In this document: positions 34,505 through 42,175 of the stretch, piece by piece
Position numbering within the stretch: position 1 is the stretch's first letter
How the letters are laid out: every line of letters begins with the position of its first letter
NCBI GenBank assembly: GCA_963799365.1
Contig: CAWCWV010000013.1
Coordinates: 1-64,000, forward strand
DNA from: Marinirhabdus sp963799365
GTDB taxonomy: Bacteria > Bacteroidota > Bacteroidia > Flavobacteriales > Flavobacteriaceae
Length of the DNA stretch: 64,000 nucleotides
Direction of reading: 5' to 3'
Translations under genes and position numbers: made by a program
The notes under the pieces: generated by a model
Seen by the model: the letters and a program-made list of their open reading frames with translations, nothing else
The model's database searches: none
Told to the model about the DNA's origin: nothing

Positions 34505-35056
34505 CTATTCTATTTTAGCCTCAATACGGCCACAACGAAGCATTTTATCTCCAAAATAAGGGTTCATAATATCACTACTTGCACTTAACCATGAAGCGCC
34601 TGTATTGTTAAACGCCATCGGACAGAATTGTTTATAAACAGTACCAGAAGCAATTTCTCCTTCCAGCATTGTTTCAACACTTGTAGTTACTGCTACAAAC
34701 GCAGTACGCTGTGCTTCAATATTTGAAGCTTCCACCACCTTTTGTGCTGCCTGCAAGGCATTATCGTCTACACCAATATTTGCAAATGCAGTCATTAGTT
34801 GCGAAGCTGCTTCTGTGGCCTTTTCAGAGTTTGTTCCTACCAAGGCATCTTTTAAACTAATATAGTTATTGAAAACTATTTCCATTTTAGGGTTATTAAA
34901 AGCAACATCACCAGTGGTTGGATTAGTATTGGATTGCGTAATGGCGTCACCAGAAGTAACTTCAACAGTTTCTGGAGAGTCATTTTTAGCATCGTTTTTA
35001 CAGGAAGTAAAAGCGAATAGTACTAGTAGGGCTGGTATAAAATAATTCAGTTTCAT
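34505..35056 (-). CDS. DUF3347 lipoprotein
   Basis: A 183-residue lipoprotein (signal FIPALLVLFAFTSC, lipidated cysteine about residue 19 counted from the chosen start). The DUF3347 domain covers residues about 60-180: NYISLKDALVGTNSEKATEAAS, then a conserved end with YKQFCPMAFNN and MNPYFGDKMLRCG. DUF3347 often accompanies copper/heavy-metal efflux or handling systems. The frame is open to 35086, but the internal ATG 35054-35056 gives a proper lipoprotein signal. It is the upstream-most gene of the presumed metal operon. Confidence 0.85.
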   Translation of the reverse strand: MKLNYFIPALLVLFAFTSCKNDAKNDSPETVEVTSGDAITQSNTNPTTGDVAFNNPKMEIVFNNYISLKDALVGTNSEKATEAASQLMTAFANIGVDDNALQAAQKVVEASNIEAQRTAFVAVTTSVETMLEGEIASGTVYKQFCPMAFNNTGASWLSASSDIMNPYFGDKMLRCGRIEAKIE

Positions 35057-35103
35057 CAGTATTAATTTTGAAATACAAAGATACAAATTTTGAATTGTTG
35101 AGC

Positions 35104-35538
35104 CTATACATTATTAGTAAGCTGGTGCAAATAAAAAGCAGGAACCAGCAGCAGTAAAATTAATGGCTGAATTAAAAACCGCCTTACATAAAATATAGAT
35201 ATATGTTGTCCGGCTTCGGATATGTTCAGTAAAATGAAAAATAAAGTAATTAAAATCAGAAATAGAATTCCATAGAGCAATACCGAAAACCTTATGACTC
35301 CTTTTTTCTGAAAAACAACCCAAAGTATCCCTATTGAAATTACTCCATTAATCAGGTATCGCAGTAGTGTATTCCATAAAAGTTTACTTATTTCAAAATC
35401 TGGTAAAGGCTGAGTGGTATGGTTGGTTTTAAAAAAATTCAAAAGTGGATCATAGAATAAACTTTCTTCAAAAAACCGGACCAACACCAACAATAACAAA
35501 CCCACAATAACTAAGAATATTTTTAAACCTCTACTCAT
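35104..35538 (-). CDS. Exosortase F-associated membrane protein
   Basis: A 144-residue membrane protein with four hydrophobic segments: IFLVIVGLLLLVLVRFF, YLINGVISIGILWVVF, VLLYGILFLILITLFFIL and PLILLLLVPAFYL. Its length, layout and coupling to xrtF fit the small exosortase F system-associated family. It overlaps the xrtF gene by 4 bases (ATGA at 35535-35538). It has no known enzymatic role and may help sorting-substrate handling or exosortase stability. Confidence 0.85.
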   Translation of the reverse strand: MSRGLKIFLVIVGLLLLVLVRFFEESLFYDPLLNFFKTNHTTQPLPDFEISKLLWNTLLRYLINGVISIGILWVVFQKKGVIRFSVLLYGILFLILITLFFILLNISEAGQHISIFYVRRFLIQPLILLLLVPAFYLHQLTNNV

Positions 35539-36083
35539 TTGTAACTTGTTTTAGGAGTTAACAGGCGTACCCAAATAAGCCACAAAAGAAAGACCATTCC
35601 GTAGATAATTCCAGGAAAAACAACACCGTGAAGTATATGTTGATATTCCGGATAATTATATAGAGCAATAGCAAGAACTGCGATACGCAGAATATTTACG
35701 GCATAAATTAGTATGGCGCCGGCAAAAATATACAGTAGCGTTTTCTTCCATCGTTGCGCAAAGGCAATAATGAAAGCAACGAACAAAAAAATGATACTAA
35801 TAGCATTACACCCTTCTACAATTCTCGCTAAGAAAGTTCCTTCTATAAACAACTTCATGGAGGGCTGATTTGGATGTGGGACCACCTGCGTTGAATATCC
35901 AAATCCTTCTATTACAGCACTACTTTGCATAGCTACGAGATTGGTTATGAAATCTGGCGCATAATTTCCCTTTTCTGACAATTTAAGGTAGAATACGTAA
36001 AGAAAACCAAGCACCATATAACTCCCTAAAAAAAGGAGCAAGAAAGTAACAACACTTTTATATTTACTGAAAAGTTTTTTCAT
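35535..36083 (-). CDS. xrtF: Exosortase family protein XrtF
   Basis: A 182-residue integral membrane transpeptidase-like protein. The catalytic set of exosortases is present: C92 in VEGCNAISI, R133 in NILRIAVLA and H152 in HGVVFPGIIYG. Hydrophobic segments surround these residues. Exosortases recognise a C-terminal PEP-CTERM-like tail and process it at the membrane; a sorting signal for XrtF is not obvious, and no protein in this window shows a recognisable tail. It is placed upstream of its associated gene with a 4-base overlap. It is divergent from the GAF gene. Confidence 0.9.
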   Translation of the reverse strand: MKKLFSKYKSVVTFLLLFLGSYMVLGFLYVFYLKLSEKGNYAPDFITNLVAMQSSAVIEGFGYSTQVVPHPNQPSMKLFIEGTFLARIVEGCNAISIIFLFVAFIIAFAQRWKKTLLYIFAGAILIYAVNILRIAVLAIALYNYPEYQHILHGVVFPGIIYGMVFLLWLIWVRLLTPKTSYK

Positions 36084-36137
36084 TCGGTTTTAACAAAAAT
36101 ACAGCATTTAGATTTCCTAAAAATGAAGGTTTTGAAA

Positions 36138-36145
36138 TACATTTG
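36138..36145 (+). promoter_or_regulatory. -7 element before the GAF-domain gene
   Basis: TACATTTG matches the TAnnTTTG -7 consensus. It covers the first in-frame ATG (36143), so translation should start at the later ATG 36164. Confidence 0.5.
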
Positions 36146-36163
36146 TTTAAAATATACTATAGT

Positions 36164-36655
36164 ATGCCTTTTAAAAATTTACAACCACGCGTCGCTGCCA
36201 TTTTGCACAATGAAGAAGAAACGGTAGATAACCGGCTTACACAAGTTTGTGAAGTACTACAAAACACAATTGGTTATTACGATTGGGTTGGGTTTTATTT
36301 TGCCAATCACGAAGCCAGAACATTACATTTAAAAGCATTTGCCGGAGAACCAACAGATCATACAGTTATTCCCTTTGGCAAAGGAATTTGCGGACAAGTA
36401 GCCGTAAGTAATGAAAATTTTGTGGTAGCCGATGTAAAAGCACAAGACAATTACATTGCGTGTAGTGTATATGTAAAAGCCGAAATTGTGATTCCGCTAT
36501 TTAAAGATGGCAAAAACATTGGACAAATTGATATTGATTCTAACATCCCCGATCCTTTTTCTGAAGAAGACGAAAGGTTTTTGGAATGGGTGAACGAGAA
36601 AGTAGCTGAGATTTTACCCCCAAACCCTCTAAAGGAGCTTAATGAAATTTCTTAA
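36164..36655 (+). CDS. GAF-domain protein, free methionine-(R)-sulfoxide reductase-like
   Basis: A single GAF domain, 163 residues from ATG 36164 (the frame is open to 36143, but this codon lies inside the -7 element). YDWVGFYF, FGKGICGQVAVSNENFVVADV, NYIACSVYVKAEIVIPL and IGQIDIDSNIPDPFSEED match the fRMsr (YebR) class, which reduces free methionine-R-sulfoxide with active-site cysteines. The cysteines in GICG and YIAC correspond to the two central ones; the additional upstream cysteine of the E. coli enzyme is not seen, so activity is not certain. The C-terminal PNPLKELNEIS and stop are encoded by a palindromic repeat (36618-36675). Confidence 0.78.
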   Translation: MPFKNLQPRVAAILHNEEETVDNRLTQVCEVLQNTIGYYDWVGFYFANHEARTLHLKAFAGEPTDHTVIPFGKGICGQVAVSNENFVVADVKAQDNYIACSVYVKAEIVIPLFKDGKNIGQIDIDSNIPDPFSEEDERFLEWVNEKVAEILPPNPLKELNEIS

Positions 36656-36675
36656 GCCCCTTTAGGGGTTTGGGG
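36618..36675. repeat. CCCC-TAAAGGGG palindrome overlapping the GAF gene stop
   Basis: CCCCAAACCCTCTAAAGG (36618-36635) and its extension AGCTTAA pair with TTAAGCCCCTTTAGGGG and TTTGGGG (36652-36675), a stem of about 24 bases with a 9-base loop. The gene stop (36653-36655) falls in the right arm. It may also act as a terminator for the two convergent genes. Confidence 0.85.
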
Positions 36676-36695
36676 TGATTTCCGCCATCTGCGGT

Positions 36696-37952
36696 TTACA
36701 TACCTGTTCTAATCGCTTCCACAGGATCTAATTTTGAAGCAGAAATTGCTGGAAGAATTCCCGAAATTAAACCAATAGCTGCAGAAATTGCAGTACCAAT
36801 AAACATATTCCAAGGGGATAGTACAAATTCGAAATCTCCTGTGAATGAAGATGCAATTATTGAAACTATAAACACAAGAACTAATCCAATTAACCCACCA
36901 ATTACAGCTAAAATAACAGCTTCAAATAAAAACTGAAAAAGGATAAACCTATTTTTAGCTCCTAAAGATTTTTGAATTCCAATTAAATTTGTTCGCTCTT
37001 TTACGCTTACGAACATAATATTAGCTATTCCAAAACCTCCCACTAATAGTGAGAAACCACTAATAATTAAGCCAATAACATTCATTTGACTTGTTATATT
37101 GTCTATTAAATCTGTAAAACCCTTCAATTGGTTTACAAAAAAAGTATTGATCTCGTCTGGTTTAAGTCCGCGTGACATTCTTAATTTTTGAGATAGTGAC
37201 GCGATAAATTCTTCACTATCTACCCCCTTTATGGGTTTAAGAACGATAAAAGGCACTAAGTTTCTATTGTTGCTACCAAACACTTTCCTCACCGCATTTA
37301 CTGGTACATACCCTGCAGTATCTCTAGAGCCGCCAAAAAGTGAGGATCCTTCTTTCTTTAAAACCCCAATGATAGTAAATTTCCTTCCGTAGAGACGCGC
37401 TTGCTTACCAATAGCTTTTTGGGCAGAACCAAACAATACGTTTGCAATTTCATCACCCACAACAACAACATTGGCACCACTTGTACTTTCCGTTTCATTA
37501 AAAAAACGTCCTTCGGCAATATCGAGTGCTTCCAGATCATAATATTCATAGGTTACCGCACCAATTTGAACGTTGCTCACTGTGGCCCGCTCATATTTCA
37601 TAGTTTCTTGAGGGACATTTAGCGTATAAGAAACAGCTGCTACATTGGGCACATTTCGTTTTATATACTGGTATTCATCGTAACTTACATCTGGAAATTG
37701 TTCCCATTTCCAACGGGGAACTTCTGTAGGGCCAAAGGAAAAACGTCCTAAATAAATTGTGCTGTTGTCAAGGGAACTTAAACTACCATCAATCTCTTTT
37801 TTAAGTGAATCTACTGCAGCCAAAACAGCGATAATGGAGAAAATTCCAATGGTTACCCCTACCAGGGATAAAAAAGTGCGCAACTTATTGTTTTTTAGTG
37901 CACTAACCGCAAAATTAAAACTTTCTTTAAGTACTCGTAGATAAATTAGCAT
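36696..37952 (-). CDS. MacB-like ABC transporter permease (FtsX type)
   Basis: A 418-residue permease with the MacB layout: N-terminal helix (FLSLVGVTIGIFSIIAVLAAVDSL, about residues 27-50), a large periplasmic domain (MacB_PCD) containing GRFFNETESTSGANVVVVGDE, then an FtsX domain with three helices (INVIGL..SLLVGGFGIANIMFVSV; FLFEAVILAVIGGLIGLVLV; FIGTAISAAIGLISGILPA) and the end ISASKLDPVEAIRTGM. The ATPase partner is not in the window. The frame is open to 38072, but ATG 37950-37952 (MLIYLRVLKESF) matches the family start. It is convergent with the GAF gene across a palindrome. Confidence 0.88.
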   Translation of the reverse strand: MLIYLRVLKESFNFAVSALKNNKLRTFLSLVGVTIGIFSIIAVLAAVDSLKKEIDGSLSSLDNSTIYLGRFSFGPTEVPRWKWEQFPDVSYDEYQYIKRNVPNVAAVSYTLNVPQETMKYERATVSNVQIGAVTYEYYDLEALDIAEGRFFNETESTSGANVVVVGDEIANVLFGSAQKAIGKQARLYGRKFTIIGVLKKEGSSLFGGSRDTAGYVPVNAVRKVFGSNNRNLVPFIVLKPIKGVDSEEFIASLSQKLRMSRGLKPDEINTFFVNQLKGFTDLIDNITSQMNVIGLIISGFSLLVGGFGIANIMFVSVKERTNLIGIQKSLGAKNRFILFQFLFEAVILAVIGGLIGLVLVFIVSIIASSFTGDFEFVLSPWNMFIGTAISAAIGLISGILPAISASKLDPVEAIRTGM

Positions 37953-38047
37953 GGTTGGCTGTTTAGCGGATTCTGTCCTTTTGATAAAGTTATGAAAAGT
38001 AGGACGCTTTCTGTTAACATTCGTTACAAAAAATGGCGTATAATATG

Positions 38048-38055
38048 TATTTTTG
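38048..38055 (+). promoter_or_regulatory. -7 element of the purH promoter
   Basis: TATTTTTG fits TAnnTTTG; it lies 71 bases before the purH ATG. A good TTG -33 element is not obvious, so this is a partial match. Confidence 0.4.
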
Positions 38056-38126
38056 CACCTTAATTTCTGCAAAGCTTTAGGGCATAGCAGCTATAATTTT
38101 AAAAATAGACTTCAGCACCACAGGTT

Positions 38127-39659
38127 ATGAGCGATACCAAAAAAATTTCTTCTGCATTAATTTCAGTATTTCATAAGGATGGCTTAGGCCCCATCGTTAA
38201 AAAGTTAGACGAATTGGGAGTGATACTTTATTCCACTGGAGGAACCCAAAAGTTTATTAATGATATGGGGATTAAGGTAATTCCTGTGGAAGATGTTACA
38301 GACTATCCTTCTATCTTAGGCGGACGTGTAAAAACATTACACCCAAAAATATTTGGAGGTATTTTAAACCGTCAGAACAACGAAAGTGATGTACGAGAAA
38401 TGGGGCAATATAACATTCCGCAGTTGGATGTTGTGATTGTAGATTTGTATCCATTTGAAAAAACTGTTGCTTCTGGTGCGCTGGAAGAAGATATCATTGA
38501 GAAAATTGATATTGGAGGTATTTCTTTAATTCGTGCTGCCGCAAAGAATTTTAAAGACACTGTTTGTGTTTCTTCGATGGAAGATTACGAAGATTTTTTA
38601 GAATTAATTTCTGAAAATTATGGTGAAATTTCGATGGCCGACCGAAAAAGATATGCAGCAAAAGCTTTCAATGTTTCTTCACATTATGACAGCGCTATTT
38701 TTAATTATTTCAACAGCGACCGTTCGATTGCTTCGTTGAAAATTAGTGAAACCAATGGAAACGCATTGCGTTATGGTGAAAATCCACACCAGAAGGGATT
38801 TTTCTTCGGTGATTTTGAAGCTATGTTCGATAAACTTCACGGAAAAGAATTAAGCTATAATAATTTATTAGATGTAGATGCTGCTGTAAATTTAATGAAC
38901 GAGTTTAAAGGCGAATCTCCAACATTTGCCATTTTAAAACACAACAATGCCTGTGGAATAGCCCAACGCGATACTGTTTTAGAAGCTTACAATGATGCAT
39001 TAGCAGGTGATTCAGTTTCAGCTTTCGGTGGGATTTTAATAAGTAATACCGAGATTGATGCCCCAACGGCAGACGAAATTCATAAGTTATTTTGTGAGGT
39101 AGTGATTGCGCCATCATTTTCTCAAGAAGCTTTAGCAATTTTGAAAGGTAAAAAGAATCGGATTTTATTAATCCAGAAAGATGCCAAGCTTCCTGAAAGT
39201 ACCGTAAGAACTTGCTTAAATGGGATTTTAGTTCAGGAGAAAGATCATAAAACCGATACTGTTTCAGAATTAACACACGCTACCAACAATAAACCAGATA
39301 GCAGAGAGTTAGAAGACTTGATGTTTGCTTCAAAAATATGCAAGCACACTAAAAGTAACACAATTGTTCTGGCAAAAAACAAGCAATTGTGTGCCAGTGG
39401 GACAGGACAGACAAGCAGGGTAGATGCCCTTCGTCAGGCTATCGAAAAGGCAAACAATTTTAATTTTGACCTCAACGGAGCTGTGATGGCGAGTGATGCA
39501 TTCTTTCCATTTCCAGACTGTGTAGAGATTGCACATACTGCAGGAATTCATGCTGTAATCCAGCCGGGAGGCTCTATAAAAGACCAGTTAAGCGTAGATT
39601 ATTGTAATAATAACGAAATGTCTATGGTATTTACTGGAACAAGACACTTTAAACACTAA
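38127..39659 (+). CDS. purH: Bifunctional AICAR transformylase / IMP cyclohydrolase PurH
   Basis: A 510-residue enzyme of normal length for the last two steps of de novo purine synthesis. The N-terminal MGS-like domain (IMP cyclohydrolase) shows ILYSTGGTQKFI, GGRVKTLHPKIFGGIL and DLYPFEKTVASG. The C-terminal AICAR transformylase domain has LRYGENPHQKG, FAILKHNNACGIA, GTGQTSRVDALRQA, FPFPDCVEIAHTAGIHAVIQPGGS and VFTGTRHFKH. The protein uses 10-formyl-THF. It lies upstream of mreB, 65 bases away in the same direction, but a -7 element precedes mreB, so it need not be cotranscribed. Confidence 0.96.
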   Translation: MSDTKKISSALISVFHKDGLGPIVKKLDELGVILYSTGGTQKFINDMGIKVIPVEDVTDYPSILGGRVKTLHPKIFGGILNRQNNESDVREMGQYNIPQLDVVIVDLYPFEKTVASGALEEDIIEKIDIGGISLIRAAAKNFKDTVCVSSMEDYEDFLELISENYGEISMADRKRYAAKAFNVSSHYDSAIFNYFNSDRSIASLKISETNGNALRYGENPHQKGFFFGDFEAMFDKLHGKELSYNNLLDVDAAVNLMNEFKGESPTFAILKHNNACGIAQRDTVLEAYNDALAGDSVSAFGGILISNTEIDAPTADEIHKLFCEVVIAPSFSQEALAILKGKKNRILLIQKDAKLPESTVRTCLNGILVQEKDHKTDTVSELTHATNNKPDSRELEDLMFASKICKHTKSNTIVLAKNKQLCASGTGQTSRVDALRQAIEKANNFNFDLNGAVMASDAFFPFPDCVEIAHTAGIHAVIQPGGSIKDQLSVDYCNNNEMSMVFTGTRHFKH

Positions 39660-39665
39660 TTTTAG

Positions 39666-39673
39666 TACATTTG
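39666..39673 (+). promoter_or_regulatory. -7 element before mreB
   Basis: TACATTTG, a TAnnTTTG match, lies 52 bases before the mreB ATG and just after the purH stop. A clear TTG -33 element was not found. Confidence 0.4.
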
Positions 39674-39724
39674 TGAGTGAACGCTTAGAGTATTGTTTAA
39701 ATATTTATACCGACCTAATTACTT

Positions 39725-40753
39725 ATGGGATTTTTTGATTTCCTCACCGAAGAAATAGCTATTGACCTTGGTACAGCAAATACCCTTATCATACACAACG
39801 ATAAAGTGGTGGTTGATGCGCCGTCAATTGTTGCTCGTGACCGCACCACGGGAAAAATTATTGCAGTAGGGCGTGAAGCCGCTATGATGCAAGGAAAAAC
39901 CCATGAAAACATCAAAACAATTAGGCCGCTTAAAGACGGCGTAATTGCAGATTTTGACGCAAGCGAAAAGATGATCAATATGTTCATCAAAGACATTCCA
40001 GCGCTTAAAAAGAAATGGCTTACACCTTCGCTACGAATGGTTATTTGTATCCCCAGCGGTATCACCGAAGTAGAAATGCGTGCTGTAAGAGAAAGTGCCG
40101 AACGTGTAAATGGTAAAGAGGTATACCTAATTCACGAACCTATGGCAGCTGCTATTGGTATTGGTGTAGACATTATGCAACCTAAAGGAAATATGGTGGT
40201 TGACATTGGAGGTGGTACCACCGAGATCGCTGTAATCGCTCTTGGAGGAATTGTGTGTGACAAATCTGTTAAGATTGCAGGAGATGTTTTTACAAATGAC
40301 ATTGTGTACTACATGCGAACACAACACAACCTTTATGTTGGGGAACGTACTGCTGAAAAAATAAAAATTCAAATTGGTGCTGCAACCGAAGATCTAGAGC
40401 TTCCACCAGAAGAAATGAATGTTCAAGGGCGTGATTTACTTACTGGAAAGCCAAAACAAGTACAAATTAGCTACCGTGAAATCGCAAAAGCATTGGATAA
40501 GTCCATTTTGCGTATCGAAGATGCAGTCATGGAAACTTTATCACAAACGCCGCCTGAATTGGCTGCAGATATTTATAACACAGGGATTTATCTTGCTGGA
40601 GGAGGATCTATGCTACGTGGTTTAGACAAGCGTTTGTCTCAAAAAACAGATTTACCTGTGTATATTGCAGAAGATCCATTACGTGCAGTAGTGCGTGGAA
40701 CTGGTATTTGCCTTAAAAACTTAGCAAAGTATAAAAGCGTTCTCATTAAATAA
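39725..40753 (+). CDS. mreB: Rod shape-determining protein MreB
   Basis: A 342-residue actin-like ATPase. Motifs: EIAIDLGTANTLI (phosphate 1), VVDIGGGTTEIAVI (phosphate 2), GIYLAGGGSMLRGLDKRL (adenosine), ending YKSVLIK. It forms filaments beneath the membrane that guide elongasome movement and cell width. It is the first gene of the mreBCD-mrdA-rodA run. Confidence 0.97.
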   Translation: MGFFDFLTEEIAIDLGTANTLIIHNDKVVVDAPSIVARDRTTGKIIAVGREAAMMQGKTHENIKTIRPLKDGVIADFDASEKMINMFIKDIPALKKKWLTPSLRMVICIPSGITEVEMRAVRESAERVNGKEVYLIHEPMAAAIGIGVDIMQPKGNMVVDIGGGTTEIAVIALGGIVCDKSVKIAGDVFTNDIVYYMRTQHNLYVGERTAEKIKIQIGAATEDLELPPEEMNVQGRDLLTGKPKQVQISYREIAKALDKSILRIEDAVMETLSQTPPELAADIYNTGIYLAGGGSMLRGLDKRLSQKTDLPVYIAEDPLRAVVRGTGICLKNLAKYKSVLIK

Positions 40754-40764
40754 ATCCCCAACGT

Positions 40765-41649
40765 GTGCAACAGATTATCTATTTCTTTATACGGAATAAA
40801 AACTTCCTGTTGTTCCTATTCCTCTTTGTTATTTCGTTAGGATTAACGATTAACAGCCATTCTTACCATAAAAATAAATACGTAACCTCTGCCAATTTCT
40901 TTAGCGGAAGTATTTATGGCTGGAAAAATGATGTTACTAGTTATTTTAGTTTGAGGGAACAAAATGATGTCCTTGCAGGTGAAAACATACGCTTACGGAC
41001 GCTATTACGCACAACTCAAGACACTGTTATTTTTGAAGCACTAGACAGTACAGTTTTAGCGATGCCCTACACATATTATCCAGCCAAAGTTATTAATAAT
41101 TCGTATTCAAAAACAAAAAATTATCTCACCTTACGCAAACGAGCTGGAGATGCTATTGAAGCGGATATGGGTGTGATTTCTTCAAAAGGTATTGTAGGAA
41201 TAATTAATAAGGTTTCAAAGAAATATGCTTCGGTACAATCTATTTTGAATACCAATAGCAAGGTAAATGCTAAGCTTAAAAATTCGTTTCATTTTGGTTC
41301 TTTAGAATGGGATCCCGAAACTAAGAACCCCAACGAAGCAAAGTTGGTCGACATCCCAAGACAAGCCCCGGTAGTAGTAGGCGACACCATTGTTACAGAC
41401 GGAAAATCCACCATTTTTCCAAGAGGGATTTTAATTGGAACTATCAAAGAATTTCACCTCTCCAATAATCAAGATTATTATGATGTAACAGTTAAGTTGT
41501 TTAATGATATGACTAGTTTACACTATGTATATATTATAGAAAACAACGAAAAAGAAGCAATTAAACAAATAGAAGACCTAAATGCGCCTACTTTAGACAC
41601 GCAACAATCTACAAACCAAAACATTCCACAGACAAATGCAGAACAGTGA
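40765..41649 (+). CDS. mreC: Rod shape-determining protein MreC
   Basis: A 294-residue bitopic protein. It starts with GTG at 40765 (QQIIYFFIRNKNFLLFLFLF), 11 bases after mreB. One N-terminal membrane helix (FLLFLFLFVISLGLTI), then a periplasmic coiled coil with ENIRLRTLLRT, then beta-barrel domains typical of MreC (SNQDYYDVTVKLFNDM and nearby). The acidic, glutamine-rich tail is low complexity. It links MreB filaments to PBP2 and MreD. Its stop overlaps the start of mreD by 14 bases. Confidence 0.93.
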   Translation: MQQIIYFFIRNKNFLLFLFLFVISLGLTINSHSYHKNKYVTSANFFSGSIYGWKNDVTSYFSLREQNDVLAGENIRLRTLLRTTQDTVIFEALDSTVLAMPYTYYPAKVINNSYSKTKNYLTLRKRAGDAIEADMGVISSKGIVGIINKVSKKYASVQSILNTNSKVNAKLKNSFHFGSLEWDPETKNPNEAKLVDIPRQAPVVVGDTIVTDGKSTIFPRGILIGTIKEFHLSNNQDYYDVTVKLFNDMTSLHYVYIIENNEKEAIKQIEDLNAPTLDTQQSTNQNIPQTNAEQ

Positions 41650-42142
41650 TCTTTTGGTAAATTTTGGACGGTTTTTACTACTCATTGTAGTTCAAATTCT
41701 ACTCTTTAATCACATCAATTTTTTGGGATATGTGAATCCCTACCCATATATATTATTTATTTTAATATTTCCATTTACAGGTAATAAGGGCTTATTAATT
41801 TTTTTAGGATTTCTTCTAGGCCTTTCAATTGACATTTTTAGCGATTCTGGTGGTGTACACGCGGCAGCCTGTGTATGTATCGCTTATTTACGGCCATTGC
41901 TTTTGAAATTTTCATTTGGTGTGAGTTACGAGTTTAACACGATTAAGTTAAGCAAGGCAGATTTTGGCGCACGAATTACCTATATATCAGCAGCAGTGCT
42001 TCTACACCATTTGATACTTTTTTCGTTGGAAATTTTTAACATTAGCCATATAGTATTAGTGCTAAAATCTACGTTATTTTCAAGTATCTTTACAATTGTG
42101 TTACTGCTTTGTATTACATTGCTTTTCAGCAGAAAAAATTAA
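41636..42142 (+). CDS. mreD: Rod shape-determining protein MreD
   Basis: A 168-residue hydrophobic protein with about five membrane helices (for example LLIVVQILLFNHINFLGYV, GLLIFLGFLLGLSIDIF, ISAAVLLHHLILFSLEIF, SIFTIVLLLCITLLFS). The signature region LGLSIDIFSDSGGVHAAACV is typical of MreD. It overlaps mreC and is followed after 33 bases by mrdA. The name rests on position and hydrophobic layout as MreD sequence conservation is low. Confidence 0.85.
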   Translation: MQNSDLLVNFGRFLLLIVVQILLFNHINFLGYVNPYPYILFILIFPFTGNKGLLIFLGFLLGLSIDIFSDSGGVHAAACVCIAYLRPLLLKFSFGVSYEFNTIKLSKADFGARITYISAAVLLHHLILFSLEIFNISHIVLVLKSTLFSSIFTIVLLLCITLLFSRKN

Positions 42143-42175
42143 AAGTTTCAAAAAAAACCTTATTAGGTATTTTGT

